From: Limibacterium fermenti
Lineage (GTDB): Bacteria > Bacteroidota > Bacteroidia > Bacteroidales > Dysgonomonadaceae
Direction: 5' to 3'
DNA length: 64,000 nucleotides
NCBI RefSeq assembly: GCF_041902845.1
Contig: NZ_CP159486.1
Location: forward strand, 3,968,001 to 4,032,000
The notes under the pieces were generated by a model. That model did not search any database, was not told the origin of the DNA, and saw nothing but the letters and a program-made list of their open reading frames with translations. The position numbers and the translations under genes were made by a program. Below are positions 1-9,056 of the stretch, piece after piece; within the stretch, counting starts at the first letter, position 1; every line of letters begins with the position of its first letter.

Positions 1-1
1 A

Positions 2-1438
2 GTAACTAACGACAGCGTACAGGTTGCATTTAAAGATAAAGCCGCTGTTTTGTCGCATAGGCAAACGCTGCTGAGATTGTTCAGGGATGGGCAGGAACAT
101 TGGTATCAGGATATTTTACTACTGGGCGATTCGCATTCCGACAATGCCTATGCCGGCTCCCCCAATGCGGAGACTACTCCGTTTGAAGTAAATTCCATCG
201 AGGGGTCCAATCCGAATCTGAAGCGCGATTGGAACGGACACATGGGAAATGTAGCCAAAGCAAACAAATTAATCGTGAATATCGATAAAGTAACCGATCC
301 GTCATTGTCCGATGCCGAAAAAAGGCAATATAAGGCTGAAGCCAAAATCCTCCGGGCCATGATCTATTTCGATATGGTCAGGATATGGGGAAATGTTCCG
401 TTAATAACGACCGAAGCGGGAGATATCACTTCCGAAACCATCGAAGAGGTATATCCCGCCTATTTCCCTCCGCAAACCGATGCGCTTACGATCTATAAAC
501 AAATAGAAGAAGACCTGTTGGAGGGTTTGCAGTATGCTCCCGATAATAATCCGCAGGATAAAACGCAATTCTCCAAATCGGTAGCTCGCGCTTTACTGGC
601 AAAGATGTATGCAGAGAAACCGTTGCGCGATTACGACAAGGTGATTCAGTACGCCGACGAACTGGCCAAGGACGGATTTGATCTGATTCCCGATTTCGGA
701 GATATGTTTGAGGTCGTATTGGTCGACCCCAATCTCCCTCCCTCACAAGCGAACAGAGCGATAGACGCCAAAGCCCGCAATACCCGGGAGAGTATTTTCG
801 AGGCTCAGTTCAGCAGTAATGAAGGCAATTGGGTTACCTGGATGTTCGGACGCCCAATGGAAAATTGGGATTATTATTTCACCTGGCCGAAATGGATTAC
901 TCCTTCCCGTGATCTGATCAGTGCTTTCAACAGCGAACCGGGAGATAAGCGCTATGCGCAAACCGTCGTTTTTTATGCTTGTGATTGGAACATATATTAT
1001 CCCGCCGAAAACTATGCATTTATGTACAAAACCCGTAGCGCGTACAACAGCATCATTAAACTTCGTTATGCGGATATCCTTTTATTAAAGGCGGAAGCTT
1101 TGATAGCCAAAGACCAATACGGAGAAGCCGCTACGATTATCAATCGAACGCGTAACCGTGCCGGTTTAAGAAATCTACCCGCATCGGCATCTGCCAATAA
1201 AGAATCCATCCTGCAAGCATATTTAAAAGAGCGGCGGCTGGAACTGGCTTTGGAAGGCCAACGCTGGTTCGACCTTGTTCGTTTGGATAAAGTGGAGGAG
1301 GTGATGAACGCCGTTTTTGCGAAAGACGAAGGCCGTCCGGCGCAAGTGTATCCATATACCGGCTTGTCTTATATCTTGCCTGTTCCCCAGGATGTGATCG
1401 ATCAGAATCCCAATCTTGTTCAAAATCCGGGTTATTAA
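2..1438 (+). CDS. SusD/RagB-family outer-membrane glycan-binding lipoprotein, 5' end cut by window edge
   Basis: The reading frame is open to the first base of the window, so the signal peptide and the first part of the mature protein lie outside it. The visible part has the SusD layout: the TPR-like segment with KAEAKILRAMIYFDMVRIWGNVPL, split here as AKILRAMIYFDMVRIWG then NVPL, a long middle loop region, the ADILLLKAEALI helix, the RLELALEGQRWFDLVRL helix, and the family's usual ending LPVPQDVIDQNPNLVQNPGY. SusD proteins cap a SusC TonB-dependent transporter at the cell surface and bind oligosaccharide. Its SusC partner should lie just left of the window. The genes that follow (lipoprotein, GH30, lipoprotein, GH3) point to beta-1,6-glucan as ligand, by inference only. 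Confidence 0.93.
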   Translation, partial: VTNDSVQVAFKDKAAVLSHRQTLLRLFRDGQEHWYQDILLLGDSHSDNAYAGSPNAETTPFEVNSIEGSNPNLKRDWNGHMGNVAKANKLIVNIDKVTDPSLSDAEKRQYKAEAKILRAMIYFDMVRIWGNVPLITTEAGDITSETIEEVYPAYFPPQTDALTIYKQIEEDLLEGLQYAPDNNPQDKTQFSKSVARALLAKMYAEKPLRDYDKVIQYADELAKDGFDLIPDFGDMFEVVLVDPNLPPSQANRAIDAKARNTRESIFEAQFSSNEGNWVTWMFGRPMENWDYYFTWPKWITPSRDLISAFNSEPGDKRYAQTVVFYACDWNIYYPAENYAFMYKTRSAYNSIIKLRYADILLLKAEALIAKDQYGEAATIINRTRNRAGLRNLPASASANKESILQAYLKERRLELALEGQRWFDLVRLDKVEEVMNAVFAKDEGRPAQVYPYTGLSYILPVPQDVIDQNPNLVQNPGY

Positions 1439-1472
1439 TCCGGCATGTTAAACAGTTAAAAAACAGATAAAA

Positions 1473-2864
1473 ATGAAATCGATATACAAAATATTTTTCA
1501 TAACCGGAATAATCGCTTTGTTCGTTGCTTCTTGCAATGACGACGAGTTCGGGCCTCGTAAAGAGTCTACGCCGGTCATTGAGTCAGCCGCTGTTAGTCC
1601 CGCCGATTTTACTTTCGGAGACTCGATTGTGTTGACTGCTAAAATTATCGATCCGGCTACCACACTTTCTGCATTGGCTTATGAAGTGGTTGCGGAAGGG
1701 CGCGTTGTTACATCGGGTGAAATACCTCTCTCAAACGATACGTTCACAGTGGCGCAATCTATTTTCGTACCACTGTTAAGCAATCAGGCGGATGCAGCCA
1801 TACAGGTCAACCTCATCGCCCGGAATGTATTGAAAGGATCGGCATCCTTGCAATTAAACGGCCTTAGCGCAGCCCGTCCCGGTTATAATCAACTCTATCT
1901 GGTTACGGACGACGGCAAGGTCGCTATTTTGAAACCGTCAACCGATAAAAATAAATTCGAAGTCGACGGCCTCACGTTCAATCCTTCCTTCCGCTTTAAA
2001 ATAGCCGAAAAACTCCTTGCCGACAATACCATCGATTATACGGGTGACGTATATGGAAATGTGAACGGGAAAATCGAAATGATCGATGACAAAGGCGAAT
2101 CGGCATTTGCCTATACAGCGGGTTCGGATTATACAAAAGGGTTCGTTTATGATAGTTATGCCTTTAGCGCCGCAACCACGGGAAGTGAGTTGGGAGAGGA
2201 CGATTTGTCGCTAAGTACTTTCCGGGATGAGGATATTGACGGCGAATCTTTCCGTACGCTCAAGCGTACACTCGAAAACGGCAAAACGTATCAGGCATTC
2301 GGCGCCCTCTCCGATGCTCAGAATATCTATAATCCCGACTTTTTCGAGCGGACAGCCGTCGACAAAATCAAGTTCCTCGGAAAAACCGGAGAATATACTC
2401 TTTATTATAATCCTGTTCGCAAGAATATCTTCGTAGGGGTCGACAATCCTTCGTACCCGGACTTTTTACTGGCTTGCGGATGGGGATTGGGATATCCCAC
2501 AAACGTTTCGACGGAACAAATAGCTTCGGTGTATTCCGAGCATCAGCGAACGCATACCGATTGGGGTTTTGACCATGTGTTGAAGTATGTCTTGTTCCGC
2601 CAAATCGGCGAAGGGGTATATCAGGGTACTTTCTACACACCCAATAAAGACAACTATGCAGGGTTTAAGCCCTATGAAAATACCGGATGGGGTAACGAAA
2701 AGAAAGCCGGGGAGTTTACCTTTACCGGCGAACAGATCATTACCGGCGACAACAACTGGACCATACCCAACGGTCCCGCTGATCCGGTTGTGGAAGCAGC
2801 CATCTACAGGTTTACGGTCGATCTGAATAATAAAACAGTACATATAGAAAAGATAACGCTTTAA
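1473..2864 (+). CDS. SusE/SusF-like surface glycan-binding lipoprotein
   Basis: The protein has 463 residues with a lipoprotein signal ending in FVASC (Cys21), followed by NDDE, an acidic stretch typical of surface-exported Bacteroidetes lipoproteins. After an N-terminal Ig-like stretch (roughly residues 35-125) come regions rich in aromatic residues and beta strands (YNQLYLVTDDGK; GWGLGYPTN; the C-terminal YRFTVDLNNKTVHIEKITL). This is the layout of SusE/SusF and other surface glycan-binding proteins, which bind polysaccharide and have no catalytic activity. It sits 34 bp after susD and only 4 bp before the GH30 gene, so it belongs to the same operon. I cannot assign an exact Pfam family. 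A second protein of the same general design follows at 4392. Confidence 0.75.
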   Translation: MKSIYKIFFITGIIALFVASCNDDEFGPRKESTPVIESAAVSPADFTFGDSIVLTAKIIDPATTLSALAYEVVAEGRVVTSGEIPLSNDTFTVAQSIFVPLLSNQADAAIQVNLIARNVLKGSASLQLNGLSAARPGYNQLYLVTDDGKVAILKPSTDKNKFEVDGLTFNPSFRFKIAEKLLADNTIDYTGDVYGNVNGKIEMIDDKGESAFAYTAGSDYTKGFVYDSYAFSAATTGSELGEDDLSLSTFRDEDIDGESFRTLKRTLENGKTYQAFGALSDAQNIYNPDFFERTAVDKIKFLGKTGEYTLYYNPVRKNIFVGVDNPSYPDFLLACGWGLGYPTNVSTEQIASVYSEHQRTHTDWGFDHVLKYVLFRQIGEGVYQGTFYTPNKDNYAGFKPYENTGWGNEKKAGEFTFTGEQIITGDNNWTIPNGPADPVVEAAIYRFTVDLNNKTVHIEKITL

Positions 2865-2868
2865 CAAG

Positions 2869-4365
2869 ATGAGAATACTATTCAATTTGAATTTAATTTT
2901 GCTGATGCTGGCGCTTTGCAGCTTTTCTTCTTGTCAGGATTCTAAAGATAAAACGGACGAGCAAGAAAAGCCGGAAGTACCCGCAACCGGTGATGTAACC
3001 GTTTATGTCACGACCAATAACCGGTCGCAGGATTTCAGGAAACAGGCCGCCGATTTCAGTAAAAAAAGCAATATGTCGCCTACAACCATTAAACTGCAAC
3101 CGGCTACGCGTTACCAAACGATGGATGGTTTCGGAGCGGCTATCACGGGTTCCACGTGTTTCAATTTAATGAAAATGACGAAGGAAAACCGCGCTAAATT
3201 CCTCAAAGAAACTTTTTCGCCTACCGAAGGGATGGGGCAGAGTTATATCAGGATATCCATCGGTTGTTCGGATTTTTCGTTGAGCGAGTACACGTTGTGC
3301 GACACTCCCGGACTGGAAAATTTTGCATTGACCTCCGAAGAAACGGAATATGTGATTCCTATCCTGAAAGAAATTCTGGCGATTAATCCGGAGGTGAAAA
3401 TAATGGGTTCCCCGTGGACTCCTCCCCGGTGGATGAAAGTAAACAATCTTACGGACCTGCAACCGTTTAACTCCTGGACAAGCGGACAGTTGAATCCGGT
3501 TCATTACGGCGATTATGCCGATTATTTTGTAAAATGGATTCACGCTTTTGAGGAACAGGGAATTAATATTTATTCCGTAACACCGCAAAACGAACCGTTG
3601 AACAGGGGAAATTCGGCTTCTCTTTTTATGGGATGGCGGGAACAACTGGAGTTCGTGAAGAACCATTTGGTGCCTAAGTTTAAAGCAGCGGCTTTCAAGA
3701 CGAAGATTTACTTGTTCGACCATAATTTCAATTACGATAATATGCCCGATCAAAACGATTATCCGGTGAAAATTTACGATGCCGGTATTGATGCCGACGT
3801 GGTTGCCGGGGCAGCTTATCATAACTATGGCGGGGATAAATCGGAACTTCTCGACATCCACCAAAAGTATCCCGACAGGGAGTTGGTTTTCACGGAGACT
3901 TCCATCGGAACATGGAACGACGGCCGTAATCTGGAAGTCCGCTTGATAGAAGATATGCGGGAAGTAGCGCTGGGAACAATCAATAACTGGGCGAAAGGAG
4001 TTATTGTCTGGAACCTGATGCTCGACAGCGATCGCGGCCCGAACCGTGAAGGCGGATGCCAGACATGTTATGGCGCCGTCGATATCGACCGGTCCAACTA
4101 TTCGACCATTACGCGCAATTCGCATTACTACATCATCGGGCATCTTTCGTCGGTCGTAAAACCGGGAGCGGTGCGTATCGGCACATCCGGTTTTTCCGAT
4201 GCGGGTTTTTCCTTTTCCGCTTTCGAAAATACCGATGGAACGTATGCGGTTGTATTATTGAACGGAAATGCCGCGAGTAAAACAATTACGATTGATGACG
4301 GAACCCATCACTTCGCTTATGATGTGCCGGCGAAATCAGTCATATCATACAGATGGAAAAAATAA
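2869..4365 (+). CDS. Glycoside hydrolase family 30 (subfamily 3-like), predicted endo-beta-1,6-glucanase lipoprotein
   Basis: This 498-residue enzyme is exported and lipid-anchored (FSSC, Cys22, followed by an acidic/lysine-rich linker). The GH30 barrel begins near residue 84 with MDGFGAAITGSTCFNL. The probable acid/base is Glu242 in TPQNEPLNRG and the nucleophile Glu343 in VFTETSIGTW. SPWTPPRWMK and the C-terminal beta-sandwich (VVLLNGN...) are also typical of the family. GH30_3 enzymes cleave beta-1,6-glucan such as pustulan or yeast cell-wall glucan, and in Bacteroides thetaiotaomicron a GH30_3 sits with SusCD, a glycan-binding lipoprotein and a GH3, as here. The surface location suggests it makes the first cut outside the cell. 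The family call is firm; the subfamily and substrate are inferred from motifs and neighbours. Confidence 0.9.
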   Translation: MRILFNLNLILLMLALCSFSSCQDSKDKTDEQEKPEVPATGDVTVYVTTNNRSQDFRKQAADFSKKSNMSPTTIKLQPATRYQTMDGFGAAITGSTCFNLMKMTKENRAKFLKETFSPTEGMGQSYIRISIGCSDFSLSEYTLCDTPGLENFALTSEETEYVIPILKEILAINPEVKIMGSPWTPPRWMKVNNLTDLQPFNSWTSGQLNPVHYGDYADYFVKWIHAFEEQGINIYSVTPQNEPLNRGNSASLFMGWREQLEFVKNHLVPKFKAAAFKTKIYLFDHNFNYDNMPDQNDYPVKIYDAGIDADVVAGAAYHNYGGDKSELLDIHQKYPDRELVFTETSIGTWNDGRNLEVRLIEDMREVALGTINNWAKGVIVWNLMLDSDRGPNREGGCQTCYGAVDIDRSNYSTITRNSHYYIIGHLSSVVKPGAVRIGTSGFSDAGFSFSAFENTDGTYAVVLLNGNAASKTITIDDGTHHFAYDVPAKSVISYRWKK

Positions 4366-4391
4366 TAACGGAAATGAATAATCCTAAGAAT

Positions 4392-5750
4392 ATGAAAAAT
4401 TTAAAATATTGGTTATTTACTATGGTTGTGGGTTTTGTCGCTGTGGTGTCGTGTTCGGACGAGGCCGAAGAAATTCCACAGGCGGGAAATCCCGTGGTAG
4501 AAATAGAAAATCAGTTCTCCAACGTGCATTTTGGAGATGTTCTTCCTTTTACCGCTACCGTCAGTGACGATGTTTCCCTTTCCACACTGACAGCCGTATT
4601 GTATTTCGGGGAAGAGGAAGTCGCGAAGACCGTCATCCGTACAAAGGAAAACGGAAAATATGAGGGAACTATTGCCGTTCCTTTTGAAAAAGATATTCCC
4701 GATGGAACGGCTACTTTGGAGTTTGTTTTACTGAACACCACGATGAAAAGCGCCAGGCAGACGTTTGAAGTACCCGTAAAGCGCGCTTCCTACCCGTATC
4801 TGATATTGGTCACGGAGGCTGCGTCCTATCCCATGCTTCCGACAGGCAATCCGAATGAATACGCAGCGACGGAAGCTTTCCCGTCCACCGATTTGCCGGC
4901 TTATATAAAAACTCCTATAATGGATGATAAGGGCCGTGAAATTGTTTTCGGTTGGAAAGAAAGCGCTATTAAAGATGGCGTATCGGCTAATATCCCGTTT
5001 GTAAGCCCGGTTGGAGGTAAATATTCCGTCACGTTCAACACGCTAACGTATGAAGCGTCGCCATTCTTCAAAATCTTGTTTAACGAACAGGAAATGAATA
5101 TGGTTGATGAAGATAACTATCAATTGGACATCGATTTGACCCAAGGGCAGGAATTGAAGATAGAAGGCCTGTCGGATATTGCCGATTGGTGGATTGATGC
5201 CGACTTCTTTACGAAGAAGCAAGACGGTGTTTACAGTTTCGTTCCCATTTCGGGTAAATACCGGATTGTGGCAAATCTGAAATTTAAATACTTCAAGATT
5301 GAAGTGCTGGACGGTAATTCGCCTGCAACATTAAAAGAAGACGGCACGGGCGCTATCTGGATTATCGGCGATAATGTCGGGAAGCCTTCCGTTGCACAAA
5401 ATGCAGTAGGATGGAATACCGATAAACCTTTATGTTTGTCGCCGATAGGTAACAAAAAATACCAGATAACGCTTGTTGCAGGGACAACTGTAAGTATTGA
5501 AGACATTAACTTCAAATTCTTCCACCAGAAAGGCTGGGGAGGAGAATTTTCAGATAAAACCCTCACGACCGGAAGCGATATGGTGTTTATAGGAACGGGA
5601 GAGGAACCCGGTCCGGGCAATACCAAACGAGATCCGGGCAACTTGGGCTTGTATAAGGGTAAACCGCTTACAGCCGGAGCGACGTATGTGTTCACCGTAG
5701 ATGTTTCTGCCGGGAACGACAAAGCGGTGTTGACGGTCGTAAAGAAATAA
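4392..5750 (+). CDS. Surface glycan-binding lipoprotein (SGBP-type)
   Basis: Starts are possible at 4353, 4374 and 4392. I prefer 4392 because it gives a compact signal peptide, MKNLKYWLF...VVSC, with lipobox Cys21 followed by SDEAEE; the 4353 start would overlap the GH30 stop. The mature part (about 430 residues) begins with an Ig-like domain and continues in beta-rich repeats with exposed tryptophans (DWWIDADFF, GAIWIIGDNVG, HQKGWGGEF), as expected of proteins that hold glycan on the cell surface. It lies between GH30 and GH3, the place taken by the glycan-binding protein in the characterised beta-1,6-glucan locus of B. thetaiotaomicron. No catalytic motif is visible. The exact family is not assigned. 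Confidence 0.75.
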   Translation: MKNLKYWLFTMVVGFVAVVSCSDEAEEIPQAGNPVVEIENQFSNVHFGDVLPFTATVSDDVSLSTLTAVLYFGEEEVAKTVIRTKENGKYEGTIAVPFEKDIPDGTATLEFVLLNTTMKSARQTFEVPVKRASYPYLILVTEAASYPMLPTGNPNEYAATEAFPSTDLPAYIKTPIMDDKGREIVFGWKESAIKDGVSANIPFVSPVGGKYSVTFNTLTYEASPFFKILFNEQEMNMVDEDNYQLDIDLTQGQELKIEGLSDIADWWIDADFFTKKQDGVYSFVPISGKYRIVANLKFKYFKIEVLDGNSPATLKEDGTGAIWIIGDNVGKPSVAQNAVGWNTDKPLCLSPIGNKKYQITLVAGTTVSIEDINFKFFHQKGWGGEFSDKTLTTGSDMVFIGTGEEPGPGNTKRDPGNLGLYKGKPLTAGATYVFTVDVSAGNDKAVLTVVKK

Positions 5751-5773
5751 AAACGAAAACAATAATCAGGTAG

Positions 5774-5840
5774 GATGTTAAATACTGACATCATTTTTTG
5801 GGAATGGACGGCTAGCAATTAATCTGCCGTTCATTCTTTT
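5774..5840 (+). terminator. Two tandem hairpins inside the operon, before the GH3 gene
   Basis: The 119-bp gap between the lipoprotein and GH3 holds two stem-loops. The first pairs GATGT with ACATC and is followed by ATTTTTT. The second pairs GAATGGACGGC (5802-5812) with GCCGTTCATTC (5826-5836), an 11-bp stem with one G-U pair, followed by TTTT. Both look like intrinsic terminators. As the next gene belongs functionally to the same locus, they may act as partial terminators or as 3'-end stabilisers that set surface-protein levels above GH3 levels. Confidence 0.55.
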
Positions 5841-5869
5841 CTAACGCATATAAAAAAACGATTAAACAA

Positions 5870-8209
5870 ATGTACAAATCAATTTATTTCATCCTTTTAT
5901 TTCCTTTGTTGCTTGCGTGTAATCAAGGGACTAAAAAAACATCAACGGCGTTGGATAAGACCGTCGAAAACCGTATCGATAGTATCTTGTCTAAAATGAC
6001 GCTTGAAGAGAAGGTCGGACAAATGGCCCAATATACGGTGGATGTCATCGGCAAAGGCGGTAACTTGTATGCCAGCGACGAACCGTTTGAAATCGACTTG
6101 GCGATGCTCGACACGATTATCGGCCGGTATAAAGTCGGCTCTATCCTGAATACCAGTAATAACCGTGCCCGTACACCCGAAGTGTGGGAGTATACGGTTA
6201 AGACCATTCAAGAACGTGCCTTGCGTGAAACGGGTATTCCGGTGGTATATGGTATCGATGCCATACACGGCGTGACGTATACCGCAGGAGCGACGTTTTT
6301 CCCGCAACAAATCGGCATGGGGGCGACGTTCAATCCGGCTTTAATGGAACAAGGTTCGCGCATATCGGCTTACGAAACACGCGCCAGTAATATTCCCTGG
6401 AACTTTGCACCGATCCTCGATTTGGGCCGTGATGCCCGCTGGCCGCGCCAATGGGAAACGTTCGGGGAGGATCCTTTCCTTGTCAAGCAAATGGGACTCG
6501 CTTCCATTCGCGGCTTTCAAGGAGATAATCCGAATGCTATCGGAAACGAACATGTGGCTGCTTGCCTGAAGCATTTTATGGGATACGGGGTTCCCGCATC
6601 GGGAAAGGATCGCACCCCGGCCGTGATTACCGAGAGCGAGTTACGCGAAAAGCATTTCGAGCCTTTCCGCGCTGCAGTGGAAGCCGGTGTTCTTTCCGTG
6701 ATGGTGAATTCGGGTATTGTGAATAATGTATCGACTCATGCCGATCATCGGTTGCTTACCGGATGGCTGAAAGAAGAGTTGGGCTTCGACGGTGTGGTGG
6801 TGACCGATTGGGCGGATGTGCAGAACTTGCAGTCGCGCGATTATATCGGTAAAGAATATAAAGATGCGGTCCGTCAGGCAATCAACGCCGGTATCGATAT
6901 GGTGATGGAGCCTTACAACGTGAAGTTTTGTCCGACGCTGATAGCGCTTGTAAAAGAAGGCTCCGTTTCGCAAGCGCGTGTGGATGATGCGGTAAGAAGG
7001 GTATTGCGGATGAAGTTCCGCCTCGGATTATTCGAGCGGCCGTATTGGTCGGCGGCGGAATACACCCGTTTCGGCAGTGCAGAATATGAAGCCGCGGCGA
7101 AAGCGGCGGCGGATGAGTCGGTGACGTTGCTCAAGAATCAGGATAACGTGCTGCCTTTGCCGAAAACCGCGCGCATTTTAGTATCGGGTCCGAATGCCCA
7201 TTCCATGCGTACGCTGAATGGCGGATGGAGCTATTCCTGGCAAGGAGAGAAAGTCGAGGAGTTCGCCGAACGATATCATACCGTCTACGAAGCCTTGCAA
7301 AACGAATTCGGTGCGGCGAACGTGAAATATGAACCGGGGGTTACCTATAAAATGGATGGCTCGTATTTCGAGGAGAATGCGCCGGAAATCGAAAAGGCGG
7401 TAAGAGCCGCTTCGGGAGTCGATTATATCGTGTTGTGCGTGGGTGAAAACTCCTATTGCGAATCGCCGGGGAATCTGGATGAATTAGTCCTTTCGGCTAA
7501 TCAAACGGCGTTGGCCAAGGCGTTGCAGAAAACCGGGAAGCCGGTAATTCTTGTGCTCAACGAAGGTCGTCCTCGTTTAATCCGGAGCATAGAACCCGAT
7601 TCGAAAGCGGTTATCCAGCTTTATCTGCCGGGAAATTACGGCGGCGATGCATTGGCCGATGTGTTGTCGGGAGACGTCAACCCCAGTGGAAAGTTACCGT
7701 ATACCTATCCCCGGTATGAGCAGTCGCTTATTACCTACGATCATAAGCCGAGCCAGAATATCGACGGTAAAATGGAAGGAGCGTATGATTACGGTGCACA
7801 GACATCGGTACAATACCCCTTCGGATTCGGATTGAGCTATACGACTTTCGAATATTCGAATCTGTCGGTAGACAAGAAAGAAGTTGTTTCGGGAGATAGC
7901 ATAACGGTCAGCGTCGATATCAAGAATACCGGTGAGGTGGAAGGAAAAGAGGCGGTACTGCTTTTCAGCAGCGATTTGGTCGCATCTATCAGTCCCGACG
8001 TGCGCCGGCTGCGCGCCTTTGAGAAAATTTCGCTTCAAGCGGGCGAAACCAAACGGGTTACATTGACTTTTCCGGCAGATGAACTGGCGTTTGTCAATCC
8101 CCAAGGAAAATGGACGCTCGAAGAAGGGGACTTCAAATTGCAGGTTGGAAATCTGATCGACCAGATCACCTGTACGAAAACCCGTTTTTGGGACACCCCG
8201 AACAGGTGA
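5870..8209 (+). CDS. Glycoside hydrolase family 3, predicted periplasmic beta-glucosidase
   Basis: The protein has 779 residues with a lipoprotein-type signal (LLLAC, Cys17). The N-terminal GH3 barrel shows LSKMTLEEKVGQM, PVVYGIDAIHG, the WETFGEDP and KHFMGYG motifs, and the nucleophile Asp313 in VVVTDWADV. The alpha/beta domain (about 400-620) contains LNGGWSYSWQGE and VGENSYCESPG, the latter probably carrying the acid/base Glu. A C-terminal fibronectin-III-like domain (FEYSNLSV...LQVGN) completes the usual BglX-type layout. It would split glucose off the oligosaccharides made by the upstream GH30, here probably gentio-oligosaccharides. It is the last gene of the locus and is followed by a clear terminator. 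Confidence 0.92.
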   Translation: MYKSIYFILLFPLLLACNQGTKKTSTALDKTVENRIDSILSKMTLEEKVGQMAQYTVDVIGKGGNLYASDEPFEIDLAMLDTIIGRYKVGSILNTSNNRARTPEVWEYTVKTIQERALRETGIPVVYGIDAIHGVTYTAGATFFPQQIGMGATFNPALMEQGSRISAYETRASNIPWNFAPILDLGRDARWPRQWETFGEDPFLVKQMGLASIRGFQGDNPNAIGNEHVAACLKHFMGYGVPASGKDRTPAVITESELREKHFEPFRAAVEAGVLSVMVNSGIVNNVSTHADHRLLTGWLKEELGFDGVVVTDWADVQNLQSRDYIGKEYKDAVRQAINAGIDMVMEPYNVKFCPTLIALVKEGSVSQARVDDAVRRVLRMKFRLGLFERPYWSAAEYTRFGSAEYEAAAKAAADESVTLLKNQDNVLPLPKTARILVSGPNAHSMRTLNGGWSYSWQGEKVEEFAERYHTVYEALQNEFGAANVKYEPGVTYKMDGSYFEENAPEIEKAVRAASGVDYIVLCVGENSYCESPGNLDELVLSANQTALAKALQKTGKPVILVLNEGRPRLIRSIEPDSKAVIQLYLPGNYGGDALADVLSGDVNPSGKLPYTYPRYEQSLITYDHKPSQNIDGKMEGAYDYGAQTSVQYPFGFGLSYTTFEYSNLSVDKKEVVSGDSITVSVDIKNTGEVEGKEAVLLFSSDLVASISPDVRRLRAFEKISLQAGETKRVTLTFPADELAFVNPQGKWTLEEGDFKLQVGNLIDQITCTKTRFWDTPNR

Positions 8210-8261
8210 GACAATACACTTTTAAGGTTATCCGGATCTTTCTATAAAGAAAAGGTGTGTG

Positions 8262-8297
8262 TAGAGGCAGGCTGCGGCTTGTCTCTATTTTTTTTGT
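8262..8297 (+). terminator. Rho-independent terminator after GH3
   Basis: TAGAGGCAGGC (8262-8272) pairs with GCTTGTCTCTA (8277-8287), an 11-bp stem with two G-U pairs and loop TGCG, followed directly by a run of eight T. It closes the first glycan locus. Confidence 0.85.
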
Positions 8298-8347
8298 ATG
8301 TTGGGCATATTACAACAAATTACTTGACATTAAAAAAGTTACAGAAA

Positions 8348-8424
8348 ATGCTGTGTGCGAAAGTACGCACGGTGGTGTGAGAGGGCGGGGGAGTAACCCT
8401 CTTAACTACTTAACTACTCGATTG
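8348..8424 (+). other. Possible relic of a group II intron 3' end (domain V-VI-like)
   Basis: A stretch beginning TGCTGTGTGCGAAAGTACGC and continuing through ACGGTGGTGTGAGAGG to CTACTCGATT resembles, from memory, the 3' end of Bacteroides group II introns: a domain V hairpin with GAAA-like loop and a domain VI stem (AGAGGG/CCCTCT). The lower part of the domain V stem pairs poorly and no reverse transcriptase frame is present, so at most this is a decayed end. It lies directly downstream of a terminator, a place favoured by some bacterial introns. Confidence 0.4.
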
Positions 8425-8550
8425 GATAAATAGGCCTTTAATTGAAAAAAGTCTCTCATAGCTTGTTTACTATCTTTCAGGTGATGATGACGATGAGCCG
8501 GATGAAGAAAAGAAAGAGTAATTTTAGAAAAAGTATCTACCAAGGAACAG

Positions 8551-8757
8551 TTGGCAGATATCGCTCTGGATATAACCTGGGCAAAGATAGCACAGAAATA
8601 TTTCAGTAAATCCTCTTCCTGGATTTACAATAAAATCAATGAAATAGACGGTAACGGCGGTAAGGGCGGGTTCACCGAAGAAGAAAAGCAACAATTTAAA
8701 GGGGCGTTGTATGATCTTGCTGAACGGATCCGGCGTACTGCCGATAAACTTGAGTAA
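8551..8757 (+). pseudogene. DUF5053-like small protein, apparently a 3' fragment
   Basis: The readable part (about 68 residues from a TTG at 8551) contains KIAQKYFSKSSSWIYNKINE, then FTEEEKQQFKGALYDLAERI. This matches my memory of the small DUF5053 proteins common in Bacteroidales (Y[FI]xKSxxWxYxxIN... FTxEE). Those are normally longer at the N terminus. In this frame a stop precedes at 8503-8505 and no good ATG exists, whereas the acidic upstream stretch (DDDDEPDEEKK) lies in another frame and ends in TAA at 8519. A single-base frameshift near 8510-8518 would join the two. I therefore read it as a broken gene. Its function is unknown. Confidence 0.5.
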
Positions 8758-8802
8758 TGGAATAAGGCTCGGTCAGTATCTTGTCTGGTTTTTAATTACC
8801 TT

Positions 8803-8831
8803 TTCCACGCTTGAGCCGGCGTGGAATTTTT
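8803..8831 (+). terminator. Rho-independent terminator
   Basis: TTCCACGC (8803-8810) pairs perfectly with GCGTGGAA (8819-8826), with an 8-nt loop and a T run behind it. It lies downstream of the DUF5053-like fragment and isolates the ECF sigma gene that follows. Confidence 0.85.
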
Positions 8832-9056
8832 GTCTGAAGAAAGCCATTCGTGTTTCCTCAAAAAAACAGGAAGAATATCTTGTTCTCAATATTTTTGTGC
8901 ATCTTTGTAAAAATATCTTATGAGCGGATTAAGGCTAGATCACTTGATTTTTTCGCGAGAAGGTGGTTAGTTAGCATTCCTTAAGACTCTGTTTTTATGA
9001 AATAAGAGGGCATAATTTTTAAATTGACTACTAAGAGGAGGTTTTAATTCTGTTAG

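Noticed and set aside
3166..4143. Long minus-strand frame of 325 codons opposite the GH30 gene
   Set aside because: It is a mirror frame of a well-supported enzyme gene and has no family features; the same holds for the long frames opposite RND, dnaN and phosphohexomutase genes.
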